Part shown: positions 9,251 to 18,824 of the stretch, in pieces
Position numbering within the stretch: the stretch's first letter is position 1
How the letters are laid out: each line of letters opens with the position of its first letter
Assembly (NCBI GenBank): GCA_019359445.1
Contig: JAHHHJ010000017.1
Span: 43,640 to 107,639 of the forward strand
Direction: 5' to 3'
From: Kastovskya adunca ATA6-11-RM4
GTDB taxonomy: Bacteria; Cyanobacteriota; Cyanobacteriia; Cyanobacteriales; Coleofasciculaceae
Length of the DNA: 64,000 nt
Notes under the pieces: model-generated
Told to the model about the DNA's origin: nothing
Seen by the model: only the letters and a program-made list of their open reading frames with translations
Databases searched by the model: none
Program-made: the position numbers and the translations under genes

Positions 9251-10261
9251 TCACAAGCGCATGTCTACTTGATGCTCCATTCCCGCCGGAGGTGGGAGAG
9301 AACCAGTTTTGAGGCTGGTGCGCCATTTGGCAATGTAGGGTGCCAGTAAATCCGCCGCGATAAATTTGTAGGAAGCGCCACCAAAGCGTTCGATATTTGC
9401 CTGCTGCATCGCCAGCATCTTCACATCCTGCTGAATAATTAGGCGAGACAGGGGTTCAAAAAATAACCGCACTAACCACCCAATGCGACCAAAGCGAAAC
9501 GTAATCACCGTGTAAACCTCCGTTAAGGTATCGTGAATTGGAGTGCAGGACGAGGTGATGATATAGTGCCGTTGGTCGTTAAATATATAGTCAACGCGGC
9601 TAGTTGCTGGGGCGATAAAGCGATCGCTATGTTGCATCTGGCTGCGCTTGCGAGAAAGCAACCACCAGACGAGACTACCTTCGCGCGGTTCTTCAAAGTA
9701 TTCAGCAACAGCACCATCCTCCAAACTTCGCACCACTGCCTTAACAGGTTTAGCGGTGGGAGTGCGAAACCAAAGACGATGGACGTAGGTAGCGTGAGGG
9801 CAATCGAGAAAATTTTCCAGACAGGCGTCAACGGGGGCATGAAAGCGGGTTTTCATCCGAAAACTTGTCCAGCCTGGTTGTCCTAGGTGAGGAAACTCTA
9901 AGGGACGTTCTCTTGCCGCAGTCGGCGCAAGACACACCCACACATAACCGTCTTGTTCTACACAGAGATAACTTTTGACACACAAATTCTCAGAAATTGG
10001 AGCCGTTTCTGAGAGAGCGGGAATTTTAGTAACGCCACCATTCGAGCCGTAGCCCCAGCCGTGATAGGGGCACTCTAACTGCCCTTGACAAACGGTTCCT
10101 TTAGACAGTGGGGCATTGCGGTGGGCACAACGGTCTTCTAGGGCGGCAATGGTGTTGTTTACACTACGAAACACCACTAGAGGATGAGCTAAAATCGTTA
10201 CGCTGAGAGGTTTTTCCCTCAGTTCGGTTGACTGACAGGCTATATACCAATAAGACTGCAT
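9251..10261 (-). CDS. Rieske [2Fe-2S] non-heme iron oxygenase
   Basis: A 336-residue ring-hydroxylating-type oxygenase. The Rieske centre is complete: CAHRNAPLSKG followed by CPYHGWGYG (C-x-H ... C-x2-H, about residues 43-70). The mononuclear iron site is DCPHATYVHRLWF (D-x2-H-x4-H, about 155-165). The layout matches vanillate demethylase/PaO-like oxygenases, which oxidise chlorophyll breakdown products, sterols or aromatic methoxy groups using an external reductase. No ferredoxin or reductase gene lies nearby. The substrate is unknown. Confidence 0.88.
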   Translation of the reverse strand: MQSYWYIACQSTELREKPLSVTILAHPLVVFRSVNNTIAALEDRCAHRNAPLSKGTVCQGQLECPYHGWGYGSNGGVTKIPALSETAPISENLCVKSYLCVEQDGYVWVCLAPTAARERPLEFPHLGQPGWTSFRMKTRFHAPVDACLENFLDCPHATYVHRLWFRTPTAKPVKAVVRSLEDGAVAEYFEEPREGSLVWWLLSRKRSQMQHSDRFIAPATSRVDYIFNDQRHYIITSSCTPIHDTLTEVYTVITFRFGRIGWLVRLFFEPLSRLIIQQDVKMLAMQQANIERFGGASYKFIAADLLAPYIAKWRTSLKTGSLPPPAGMEHQVDMRL

Positions 10262-10415
10262 TACCTTTTAAGTAAGTTTCAAAGACTTTCACCAAGTTTG
10301 TTAATGAAGATTTAAGATTTCTAAAATCTCCGTCTGAAATTGGCGATCGCCCCTATTGTGGAGATGTTGAACCTTGTTCCCTATTATCGCTTTGTAGATC
10401 CGGACACTTGAATTT

Positions 10416-10709
10416 ATGAGCATCTTGCCCAACTATCTCCGTTCCCTATCTTTGAGTTTGCTTCTGAGCTTTCTGGCTCCAGTTGTACTGATTGCTGTGA
10501 TTTTGGCAAGTTTATCCGTTGTAGGCTACCTGCCCCCGCTCGAAAGCTTTAGTCAGGTGGGTGTTGAGCAAATGCTCAAGTTTCTCGCTGTTTTTGGAAG
10601 CGGTTGTCCTCTCCAAGGTGTCTTGGTTATTGGCTCTACCTGTAGCTTCGCGGGCGCATTGTTTGATACCTACGCGTTCTACCGCGACCAGTACCTATAC
10701 AACAACTAA
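10416..10709 (+). CDS. Small membrane protein, unknown function
   Basis: A 97-residue protein with two strongly hydrophobic segments (about 10-37 and 50-80) and a short polar C-terminus (DTYAFYRDQYLYNN). The start is ATG after a short leader divergent from the Rieske gene. A good hairpin lies 130 bases downstream. Small two-helix proteins of this kind recur in cyanobacteria without known function; I do not recognise this one. Confidence 0.65.
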   Translation: MSILPNYLRSLSLSLLLSFLAPVVLIAVILASLSVVGYLPPLESFSQVGVEQMLKFLAVFGSGCPLQGVLVIGSTCSFAGALFDTYAFYRDQYLYNN

Positions 10710-10842
10710 CAGGACTGCACGGCAATAGCGAAGAGTTCCTCCTTAAAGAACGGAACCTACCGCTCCTGTGCCTCCGCTCCCTTGGAAGTAAAGATAATCG
10801 ACTACTTAAATATATAGATAGCTGCCATAACTTAAGTTTAAA

Positions 10843-10881
10843 GGCTCTTAACGGTAGAAGCAGAAAGCGCCGCTAAGAGCC
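10843..10881 (+). terminator. Hairpin downstream of the small membrane protein
   Basis: GGCTCTTA (10843-10850) pairs with TAAGAGCC (10874-10881), with an inner CGG/CCG pairing. It is followed by AAAAGAGCTTTTATAAAAA, a second small palindrome. The T-run is short, so termination strength is uncertain. Confidence 0.45.
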
Positions 10882-10990
10882 AAAAGAGCTTTTATAAAAA
10901 ATATAATATTGTTGAAAGTCGCGGTGATACAAGGTTATTCGCACTCAGGACTCAGTGGTTGAGAGAGTGCTGAATCCTGAGTGGTAAGGG

Positions 10991-11080
10991 TAAGTATGAA
11001 GTATGAAGGATGAAGTATGAAGGGTAAGAGGTAAGAGCTTCTCCCCATCCCCTCATCTCCCCTGCTCCCCTGCTCCCCAT
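10991..11080. repeat. Short tandemly repeated sequences (GTATGAA and CCCCTGCT types)
   Basis: GTATGAA units with minor variants repeat at 10991-11028, then a C-rich block of CTCCCCTG-type octamers at 11041-11080. The same two unit types, in the same order, recur at 25991-26118. Such STRR arrays are a known trait of filamentous cyanobacteria and vary in copy number between strains. Confidence 0.75.
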
Positions 11081-11115
11081 CTAACCGATCTACTATCTTT
11101 GAACGCAACTCGGTA

Positions 11116-12558
11116 TTAATTGGGGATGAGAGAGGAGTCATTTTTTGCTGCACGCTCTTTCGTAAACTCCTCGTAGTAGGAGCGTTCGGTATTCACATTC
11201 CACAAATCGTGCTTTTCTCCCAGAATATTTCTGGCTGCCAACATCGCAGTCAGCATTGAGTGGTCTTGATTGTTGTAGCGATGCATCCCGTTGCGACCGA
11301 CAGTTTGCAGGTTTTCAATCGTTACTAAATAGTCTTGAATTACTTGTAGATGCTGGCGATAATCACGGTCGTATACGGGGTAAGCTTTGGGCTGACGCAG
11401 TACCACACCATCTTCTACGTCACTCACCTCTGCTAGACCCAGCTTCGCCATCTCACGGGCGGCTAAATCAAGCAACTCAACATCAGACAGCTTCCAAAGT
11501 TCGTCGCCTTCACTACAGAAGTATTCCATTCCCAAACAAGTCTTATTGGGGTCGGGAACCATCGCCGGACTCCAATTTTTGAAGTTTTGGATGCGCCCGA
11601 CTTTCACCTCTGGGCTATGAATGTAGATCCAGTTGTCGGGAAACAAGTCTGCTTTGTTGACAATCAACGACACAATCATGAACGCCCGATAACTGAGGCT
11701 ATTTGCCGCCTGCACGACTTCTGCTGGTGGGGGGGGATCGAGGCGATTGATGAGTGCGGTTACGGGCATACTGGAGATGAAGTGGTCGCCTTCGATTTGG
11801 CGAGTTTCTCCATTTTGTCGAACTGTAATGCTTTTGATGCGATCGCCTTGACGCTCAAAACGAATGACGCTGCTCTCTAGCTCTACGCTTCCGCCTCGGC
11901 TTTCCACCGCTTCTGTGAACCGCTCCCACATCATTCCTGGCCCCAAGGCAGGATAGTCAAATTCTTTAATTAAGGTTTTTGTGTTGTTGCTACCAAACAA
12001 AGCGTTGAGGATAGCTGTCGTCAGGGACAGTCCTTTGATGCGCTGTGCTGCCCAATCCGCTTGAATTTTGTCGCAGGGAATTCCCCACACTTTTTCTGTG
12101 TAGGTTTTGAAGAAGGTTTGGAAAAGACGTTTGCCGAAGCGATTTGTTACCCAATCTTGCAAAGTCTCTTCAGTAGGTAGCGGCAACAATTGTGCTTTGA
12201 AGTAGCTGAGGAGAATCCGCCCACTTTCAACGATGCCCAGGTTGGATAAGGTATTAAAGGCATCAAGAGGATAGTTGAAAAATCGACCCTGATAGTAGAT
12301 CCGCGACAGCCGAGGAACTTTCAGAAATTCTTCTCCTAGCACCTCTTGCCAAAGCTGCTGCACGGCTTCAACTTTGGTGTAGAAACGATGTCCGCCAATA
12401 TCGAAGCGATAGCCTTTGTAAGTTTCAGTCCGAGCAATGCCACCCACCTTATCACCTTGCTCTAATACAATTGGCTGAATACCTTGTTTGACCAGTTCGT
12501 AAGCCGCCGTCAAACCAGCAGGGCCAGCACCAATAATCACGGCAGAATGGCGTTCCAA
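11116..12558 (-). CDS. FAD-dependent oxidoreductase, UDP-galactopyranose-mutase-like
   Basis: A 480-residue flavoprotein. The dinucleotide-binding GAGPAGLTAAYEL starts at residue 9, and GGIARTETYKGYRFDIGGHRF is typical of the protoporphyrinogen-oxidase/UGM-like amine-oxidase group found in polysaccharide loci. The start is TTG at 12558, directly abutting the stop of the upstream glycosyltransferase, so the two are co-transcribed. A role in modifying a nucleotide sugar or lipid-linked glycan is inferred from context. The rest of the fold ends near residue 460 with GRNGMHRYNNQDHSML. Confidence 0.8.
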   Translation of the reverse strand: MERHSAVIIGAGPAGLTAAYELVKQGIQPIVLEQGDKVGGIARTETYKGYRFDIGGHRFYTKVEAVQQLWQEVLGEEFLKVPRLSRIYYQGRFFNYPLDAFNTLSNLGIVESGRILLSYFKAQLLPLPTEETLQDWVTNRFGKRLFQTFFKTYTEKVWGIPCDKIQADWAAQRIKGLSLTTAILNALFGSNNTKTLIKEFDYPALGPGMMWERFTEAVESRGGSVELESSVIRFERQGDRIKSITVRQNGETRQIEGDHFISSMPVTALINRLDPPPPAEVVQAANSLSYRAFMIVSLIVNKADLFPDNWIYIHSPEVKVGRIQNFKNWSPAMVPDPNKTCLGMEYFCSEGDELWKLSDVELLDLAAREMAKLGLAEVSDVEDGVVLRQPKAYPVYDRDYRQHLQVIQDYLVTIENLQTVGRNGMHRYNNQDHSMLTAMLAARNILGEKHDLWNVNTERSYYEEFTKERAAKNDSSLIPN

Positions 12559-13620
12559 TTAACGAAGCTCCAGGGCGGTTGTTATATCAGAGCGAACTTC
12601 TAAAACTTCCGAAAATTGCACTGCTAAGACGCGGCGTTTTTGGAAGTGGCGTACTGTGCCAGTGGCAAAGGCAAGCCCGCTGTAGAGATAATAAAGCCAA
12701 TGCCAGGGAATAGTGCGTAGGGCGAAACGCTTACCGCGACAACTTTGAAAGAAGCGGTAAAGGGGGGCATTGAGTGCCAGGAGTAAGAGGGCAAGTCCAG
12801 TGGCGACAGCGAGAAAAGCAACAGACCATCCGGCGGCAATTAAGCACATCATTAGCCCGTAAACCAAGACTGTGCTGATGCGGTTTTCCGTGCGGAGGTT
12901 AAGGTCGTTGTTTAAGAGGCGATCGCGCCAGATGAGTTCTGTCCACGGTAGCGCTCGCTTAAAAAAGTCTGTTTTGATCAGGGAGATTGCTTCCCAACGC
13001 TTTAAATGCTTTACCTGCAACCCTTTGTGGAGCTGAATTTTGTAGCCTGCACGGCACAGGCGATAGCCGAGTTCGATATCTTCGACGGAGGGTTGGCGAT
13101 AACGTTCGTCAAAGCCACCCATCCTGAGGAAAACGTCGCGGCGAATTGCCCCGCAAGCGCCCCAGAAAGTAGAGGCTTTCGTGGAGGCAATTTGGTGCGT
13201 GTAGTGGTGGAACAGGTTTCTATACTGCGATAGAAAATTCTTTGCCCCAGGTGCGTCATCGTAGGAACCGATCAACGCGTCTAAGTCGGGTTGCTGGGAA
13301 AACGCGATCGCCACCTGCTCTATTGCCTCCGGACAAATCGCCACATCCGCATCCACAAAAAAAAGGATGTCACCCCTTGCCGCCTGCGCCCCCACATTCC
13401 TTGCCCTAGCTGGGCCGGAACAAACAGAAAGTCTTAGCACCTTTACCCCAAACTCTTTGGCAAGTTGCCAGGAATCATCCGTATCGCCATCGGCTACGAC
13501 AATCACTTCATCCGGTTGAGGTTGTGCTTCCATCAACTTTGACAGACACTCCCGAAAGGCTGTGCCTCCGTTGTACACCGGGATAATCACCGAAATTGTT
13601 GGCTTTTTAGGGAAGAGCAT
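12559..13620 (-). CDS. Family 2 glycosyltransferase with membrane segments
   Basis: A 353-residue GT-A transferase. The nucleotide-sugar fold begins at ISVIIPVYNGG (residue 9). DADVAICPEAIEQ supplies the metal-binding D-x-D, and the acceptor-side region includes DERYRQPSVEDIELGYRL. Two hydrophobic segments (about 255-290 and near 310) anchor it to the membrane. It lies directly upstream of the FAD protein (TAA then TTG), forming a two-gene operon. The sugar cannot be predicted. Confidence 0.88.
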   Translation of the reverse strand: MLFPKKPTISVIIPVYNGGTAFRECLSKLMEAQPQPDEVIVVADGDTDDSWQLAKEFGVKVLRLSVCSGPARARNVGAQAARGDILFFVDADVAICPEAIEQVAIAFSQQPDLDALIGSYDDAPGAKNFLSQYRNLFHHYTHQIASTKASTFWGACGAIRRDVFLRMGGFDERYRQPSVEDIELGYRLCRAGYKIQLHKGLQVKHLKRWEAISLIKTDFFKRALPWTELIWRDRLLNNDLNLRTENRISTVLVYGLMMCLIAAGWSVAFLAVATGLALLLLALNAPLYRFFQSCRGKRFALRTIPWHWLYYLYSGLAFATGTVRHFQKRRVLAVQFSEVLEVRSDITTALELR

Positions 13621-13972
13621 TACTTAGACTTACTTAATACAACAGTTTTCTTGGTTCTCTCAAATCCGCTTGAGACTAAGTAGTATCTACTAGAAAATTT
13701 TCTCTGCTGGTCAGGCGTAGCCCCTGGTAACACTTGCCTTTTCTTCTGCATACTGACTAAATGCAGCTTATTGCGCTCAAAGGTCTGTAGTTTTGTTAAT
13801 TTCTTTGATCGTAGATGACTTTCCGTAATCAATGTTTATACGGTGATTGCTTCACACAATCTTTATAATTTAGCCGCATTTTTATAAAGAAGAAATAAAG
13901 TTTCAGTGAAGAAATGTCTAACTCCGGTAATTTTCTGCCATTATCAGCGCCATAAGTCTGTCTTGCTTTTGT

Positions 13973-15133
13973 GTGAATAATTATCATTCTTCCTTAGTTT
14001 CAGTAATTATACCTACCTATAATGCTGAAAAGTTTATAGAAAGAACCTTAAATTCAGTAATTTCTCAGACCTACTTAAATATTGAAGTCTTAGTCGTTGA
14101 CGACGGCTCCCAAGATCGGACAGCGGAAGTTGTCAAGGCGATCGCCCAAAAAGACTCCCGAATTATTCTTTTGCAGCAAGAAAATGCCGGAGTTGCCGCT
14201 GCTCGGAATTTAGCCATAGAAAAATCGCGAGGCGAGTACATTGCACCGATTGATGCTGACGATATTTGGTATCCTCAAAATCTGGAAAAACAAGTGCAAT
14301 GTATGCTACAAGCAGACTCCTCGGTGGGAGTCGTTTATTCCTGGTCAGTGGATATTGATGAAGAAGATCGACTCACGGGAGGATTTTATAACTCCAACCT
14401 ACAGGGGAAAATTCGCGCCGCCCTTGTCTACAAGTATTTCATCGGTAATGCTAGTTCTTCTCTAATCCGTCGGGCTTGCTTTGAGAAAGTTGGCGGTTAC
14501 AATCGCCACTTAAAAGAACAAAATGCTCAGGGATGCGAGGATTGGGAGATTTACCTACGTATAGCTAAACATTATCAATTTCGAGTAGTACCAGAGTTTC
14601 TTGTCGGCTACCGACAGATAACCAGCAGCATGTCTTGCAACGATGAACTAATGGCAAAGTCTCATTCTCTGGTTATGGCAAGCGTCCGCCAACAATCACC
14701 TGAGATTCTGCCCAAAACTTATCGATGGTCTAGCAGTAGTTTCTATGTGTATCTAGCGGCAAAAAATAGTCGAAGCGGTAACGTCAGCAGAACCTTATTC
14801 TGGCTGTACGAAGCGTTAAAGCTAGATACAGTGATGATGCTTTTGCGCCACCATCTTTACGCCTTGACTATCATCAGCATCTTTCAGCTTATTGTTCAAG
14901 CCGTCACCTCGACCATTGCTTCCGATTCTTGTCCTCCGTTGCCGTTGAGAGCCCCGGAACGAGAAATGACAACAGTGAATATTATTAGACGAACGAACAT
15001 TCATCGATTTCTTCCTGCACAATTATATGAGAGGTGGCGATTAAGTAAATTAGTTCGCCCTTCAGAAAAAACTGAATTTCTGTATTCTCAAATACCCAAA
15101 GTCAAAGCTTTTAGTAATATCAAATCCCTTTGA
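13973..15133 (+). CDS. Family 2 glycosyltransferase
   Basis: A 386-residue GT2 enzyme starting at GTG 13973. VSVIIPTYNAEKFIERTL begins the GT-A fold, VVDDGSQDRT binds UDP or dTDP, IDADDIWYP supplies the D-x-D, and CEDWEIYLRI is the catalytic-base region near residue 180. The C-terminal ~130 residues are helical without a family match I know. It is divergent from the GT2/FAD pair and heads the plus-strand part of the polysaccharide locus. It may add a hexose to the growing glycan. Confidence 0.88.
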   Translation: MNNYHSSLVSVIIPTYNAEKFIERTLNSVISQTYLNIEVLVVDDGSQDRTAEVVKAIAQKDSRIILLQQENAGVAAARNLAIEKSRGEYIAPIDADDIWYPQNLEKQVQCMLQADSSVGVVYSWSVDIDEEDRLTGGFYNSNLQGKIRAALVYKYFIGNASSSLIRRACFEKVGGYNRHLKEQNAQGCEDWEIYLRIAKHYQFRVVPEFLVGYRQITSSMSCNDELMAKSHSLVMASVRQQSPEILPKTYRWSSSSFYVYLAAKNSRSGNVSRTLFWLYEALKLDTVMMLLRHHLYALTIISIFQLIVQAVTSTIASDSCPPLPLRAPEREMTTVNIIRRTNIHRFLPAQLYERWRLSKLVRPSEKTEFLYSQIPKVKAFSNIKSL

Positions 15134-15311
15134 TTAATACTCCCTAGCTTTTTGCGGGAAAATGAAGCGACCTTCTCCCCCTGCTGTCCCTATTTCTCGG
15201 CTTCCTTTGCTCTCCTCAACCTTAACGGTGGGGATTGAAGCGGTTCAATATAATTCTATTTCTGCTTGCTGCTTAAACCTTTAGTTGTCTCTACTCCAAG
15301 AGCTTTTGCTT

Positions 15312-18017
15312 ATGCTTAATCCAATCAAAGTGGTGGATATCGAATTGAGCCGCCCGCTCGTTAAGTTTGAAGGTTTAGATGGCTATATGGGGCTGCAAGG
15401 ACTAGTTCGCCTACATGGTGCCCCCATTGGGTATATCAAAGCACCTGTGACGGCGGGTTGTGTGAGTGCAAAAACTTTAAGCACACTGATTCTGGAACAG
15501 CATAGCTGGTCTATCATCCACCACCTTTTGCAGAATGGATTAGCAGCACCCCCACGACCAGAAAAGTTGCGGCTTGAAGATTTGTTTGACGTGCCACCGC
15601 CACAGTATAGCGGGACGTTGCCGTTAGTGACGGTAGCGGTTTGTACGCGCGATCGCCCTACCGATCTTGCCCTGTGTCTAGATGCTCTCAGCCTTCTAGA
15701 TTATCCAGCCCTCGATATTCTGGTTGTGGATAATGCCCCTAGCAGTGATGCGACTAAATGTCTGGTGCAGACAAAATATCCCCATGTCCGTTATGTGACA
15801 GAACCTCGTCCTGGTCTAGATTGGGCACGCAACCGAGCCATCATTGAGGCGAGAGGCGAAATTATTGCTTATACCGATGATGATGTCGTAGTCGATGCAG
15901 GGTGGGTAAAAGCTTTAGCCAAGGTATTCATCGAAAATCCAGAGGTAATGGCAATCACCGGCTTAGTTGTGCCTTACGAACTGGAAACAGAAGCACAAGT
16001 TTTGTTTGAGATGCAAGGCGGCTTTGGCAAGGGATTTAAGCGTAAGTGGTATGAAGTCAAACCGAATACGAAGACGCCGTGGTGGTTTTTTGCCACAGGT
16101 AATTACGGTACAGGGGCAAATATGGCTTACCGTCGCAGCGTGTTTGCGGAAGTGGGTTACTTTGATCCGGCTTTGGATGTTGGGACTCTCACCAATGGTG
16201 CTGGCGATTTGGAGATGTTCTTCCGGGTTGTAAAGGGAGGACATACGCTGGTTTATGAGCCTAATGCGATCGTCCGTCACCGCCATCGACGAGATTATGA
16301 GAAATTGCGAAAGCAACTACATGCAAACGGTGCCGTGTTTGCCTATTTCATGTGCAGTATCCGATTGCATCCTGAAGAAGCCTTTTCTTTCCTGCGGCTC
16401 GGTTTAACCTGGCTGTGGTCTTGGCATATCCGTCGCTTGTTTATGTCCTTCATGTATCCAACCCGCTTCCCTCGCGATTTGATTTGGGCAGAACTGATGG
16501 GGTGCTTTACGGGTTTGGGAACCTATCAGAAATCTAGTAAGGTTGCCGCCCAGATCGCCCAAGATTATGGCTCTCTTCCACCCATTAAAGTACCAAAAAA
16601 GCCTGTACCCTCTACAGAGCCTCCAAAACTTCCAGACGCGATCGCCGTGCGTACCGTTGAGTTAACTCAACCTCTACAGCCGATAGTTAACACGACCGAC
16701 TATGCAAATGTGCGCGTCTATGTTACCTGGAATCATTCAGCAATTGGGAGCTTCGATATTGAAGATCAACACCAGCCCATTAGCGTAACTCGCTTGTGCG
16801 AGGCAATTGTTGACTCTCTGGGTATCAAACTACTCCAAGCCGACCCACGAGTGAATGTAGATGAGTGCGCCAGGGAAGCGATCGCCCTACTGAAGCAGCA
16901 ATACACGCCAACTGAACCTAAGGAGGCAGAATCTATTAAGCTGCCTGTTAATGTCTCAGCTTCTATCGTGGTAGGAACATACGACAGACCTGACGATCTA
17001 CGTAAATGCCTCCGCAGCTTAGTCGATCAGGAGTCACTCCGTCAGGTAGAAGTTATTGTTGTGGACAACCATCCTACTTCGGGTTTAACTCCACCTGTAG
17101 TAGCTGAGTTCCCAGAGGTAATCTTGGTGAGCGAGCCACGACAAGGGGTAGCTTATGCTCGCAATGCAGGTATTATCGTCAGTAAAGGGGACATCGTAGT
17201 CACAGTAGATGATGATGTGACAATATTCCCTGATTGGCTGGAAAAATTAATCGCACCCTTCGCTCGCGCTGACGTGATGACGGTAAGTGGAAATATCTTG
17301 CCTAGAGAATTACAAACCGAGTCACAGCAAATATTTGAGCAATATGGTAGTGGCGGTCTAGGACGTGGTTTTAATCGCTTTGAGGTTGACGGAGATTGGT
17401 TTGAACACTCTTGGATGCACTCTGTACCAACTTGGGAACTTGGTGGAACTGCCAATGCTGCCTTCCGTGCGACTATCTTTAGCCATCCTGAGATTGGTTT
17501 GATGGATGAAGCACTCGGCCCAGGTATGCCTTCAGGCGTTGGAGAAGATATCTATATCTTCTACAAGGTACTCAAAGCTGGTTATACGATCGTTTATGAA
17601 CCTGCGGCACTGGTTTGGCACAAGCACCGCCGCGATATGTCGGCTCTACGCCGTCAACTCTACAACTACAGCAAGGGAATCATCTCCTATCATCTAACAA
17701 CTTTCTTGTGCGATCGCGATCTGCGGGGATTACTGGCTGTAGCAATTGGTCTGCCGATGTGGCAAATGCAGCGAATTAGAGAACGGTTTCAACGTCGTTG
17801 CGCTCATCCTATCCCGATGATCTTATTGGATATAGCTGGGAATCTAGCGGGACCTTGGTCGCTATGGCAGTCTCGCCAACGAGTCAAGGGCGAAGGTCGT
17901 AGCGCCCCTTATATTCCCGTTTCCCAACGAGTGGATACCACAACATCAAAGCTTATTTTAGCGGAGACACCTAACTATGCAAACGTTGGTGAGTTTTACC
18001 CCGTATCAAAAAATTGA
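15312..18017 (+). CDS. Two-module family 2 glycosyltransferase
   Basis: About 901 residues from ATG 15312; a TTG at 15285 would add nine. Two complete GT2 modules lie in one chain. The first (about 105-400) has VTVAVCTRDRPTDLAL, VVDNAP, and YTDDDVVVD. The second (about 545-830) has ASIVVGTYDRPDDLRK, VVDNHP and TVDDDVTIF. Each keeps its D-x-D, a GGTANAAFR/GTGANMAYR acceptor loop and a late H-x-H-R-R-D motif, so both look active. A linker of about 140 residues separates them. The ABC exporter starts seven bases downstream, so this enzyme probably builds the exported glycan. Confidence 0.88.
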   Translation: MLNPIKVVDIELSRPLVKFEGLDGYMGLQGLVRLHGAPIGYIKAPVTAGCVSAKTLSTLILEQHSWSIIHHLLQNGLAAPPRPEKLRLEDLFDVPPPQYSGTLPLVTVAVCTRDRPTDLALCLDALSLLDYPALDILVVDNAPSSDATKCLVQTKYPHVRYVTEPRPGLDWARNRAIIEARGEIIAYTDDDVVVDAGWVKALAKVFIENPEVMAITGLVVPYELETEAQVLFEMQGGFGKGFKRKWYEVKPNTKTPWWFFATGNYGTGANMAYRRSVFAEVGYFDPALDVGTLTNGAGDLEMFFRVVKGGHTLVYEPNAIVRHRHRRDYEKLRKQLHANGAVFAYFMCSIRLHPEEAFSFLRLGLTWLWSWHIRRLFMSFMYPTRFPRDLIWAELMGCFTGLGTYQKSSKVAAQIAQDYGSLPPIKVPKKPVPSTEPPKLPDAIAVRTVELTQPLQPIVNTTDYANVRVYVTWNHSAIGSFDIEDQHQPISVTRLCEAIVDSLGIKLLQADPRVNVDECAREAIALLKQQYTPTEPKEAESIKLPVNVSASIVVGTYDRPDDLRKCLRSLVDQESLRQVEVIVVDNHPTSGLTPPVVAEFPEVILVSEPRQGVAYARNAGIIVSKGDIVVTVDDDVTIFPDWLEKLIAPFARADVMTVSGNILPRELQTESQQIFEQYGSGGLGRGFNRFEVDGDWFEHSWMHSVPTWELGGTANAAFRATIFSHPEIGLMDEALGPGMPSGVGEDIYIFYKVLKAGYTIVYEPAALVWHKHRRDMSALRRQLYNYSKGIISYHLTTFLCDRDLRGLLAVAIGLPMWQMQRIRERFQRRCAHPIPMILLDIAGNLAGPWSLWQSRQRVKGEGRSAPYIPVSQRVDTTTSKLILAETPNYANVGEFYPVSKN

Positions 18018-18023
18018 ACGCTC

Positions 18024-18824
18024 ATGCTATCTAAGCGGAAATTCCCAGATCCTCTCTATAAGTGGCGGTTAGCCTATCTATACGACCTATTGCGAGAGTT
18101 AGTTGCTCGCGATATGAAGTTGCTCTACAAGCGGTCAGCCTTAGGAATCGCTTGGACGCTGATTAACCCATTGCTACAACTGGCAGTTTTTGTCTTTGTC
18201 TTCCAGATTGTGCTACCCGTTTCCATACCCAACTACGCTTCGTTTGTGTTTACTGGTTTGCTCGTCTGGACTTGGTTTCAAAACTCCCTGTTCCAAGCCA
18301 CTGGGGCGATCATCGCCAATCGTCCCCTAATCCGACAACCCGGTTTCCCAATAGCCATCTTGCCCGTAGTAATTACGACAACGGGCTTGATTCACTTCGT
18401 GCTAGGGCTTCCCGTCTTGATCGTCTTTCTGCTGATCGATGGAGTTCAGCTACAGCCTGTCATCCTATTTCTGCCACTTTTGCAGGCGCTTCAGTTTGCC
18501 CTAACCGTTAGCATCGCCTACTTACTAGCTGCTTTGAACGTCACGTTTCGGGACACCCAGCACACGCTCGGTGTCTTGCTACAGCTATTGTTCTATCTGA
18601 CGCCCATTTTTTACGATATCAATAACGTGCCCGCCGCTTATCAGTACCTCTACAACCTCAACCCGATAGTACATATTGTCAACGCTTATCGGGATGTACT
18701 AATACAAGGAACGTTACCCAATTGGCAACCATTAGTAATTATCGCCGTCTTAATGGCAGTTTGTTTACCCATTGGTTTGCAGTTTTTTCGGCGGCAGAGC
18801 GATCGCTTTGTGGAGGAACTCTAA
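18024..18824 (+). CDS. ABC-2 type polysaccharide export permease (Wzm-like)
   Basis: A 266-residue inner-membrane permease with six hydrophobic segments. It has the characteristic N-terminal amphipathic stretch LRELVARDMKLLYKRSALG and the conserved LNPIVHIVNAYRDVL near the end. It exports lipid-linked O-antigen or exopolysaccharide with the ATPase that starts at the next base. The order transferase, permease, ATPase with almost no spacing marks an operon. Confidence 0.93.
   Translation: MLSKRKFPDPLYKWRLAYLYDLLRELVARDMKLLYKRSALGIAWTLINPLLQLAVFVFVFQIVLPVSIPNYASFVFTGLLVWTWFQNSLFQATGAIIANRPLIRQPGFPIAILPVVITTTGLIHFVLGLPVLIVFLLIDGVQLQPVILFLPLLQALQFALTVSIAYLLAALNVTFRDTQHTLGVLLQLLFYLTPIFYDINNVPAAYQYLYNLNPIVHIVNAYRDVLIQGTLPNWQPLVIIAVLMAVCLPIGLQFFRRQSDRFVEEL

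Larger units (their letters stand above)
10710..11115. other. Spacer with terminator-like hairpin and tandem repeats
   Basis: This region of 406 bases contains no gene. It holds the hairpin at 10843-10881, an A/T-rich tract, an imperfect repeat of CTCAGGACTCAGTGG with AATCCTGAGTGG, and two short-tandem-repeat blocks: GTATGAA heptamers (10991-11028) and CCCCTGCT-like octamers (11041-11080). Confidence 0.5.

Noticed and set aside
10935..11153. Minus-strand 72-codon frame
   Set aside because: It translates the short tandem repeats (giving HPSYFIL-type residues) and overlaps the end of the FAD gene.
13620..13832. Minus-strand 70-codon frame overlapping the glycosyltransferase start (TAATG)
   Set aside because: Very basic, low-quality composition with no recognisable motif and no clear ribosome site; it fills the leader of the glycosyltransferase gene. 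Coupling through TAATG is possible, but support is too weak.
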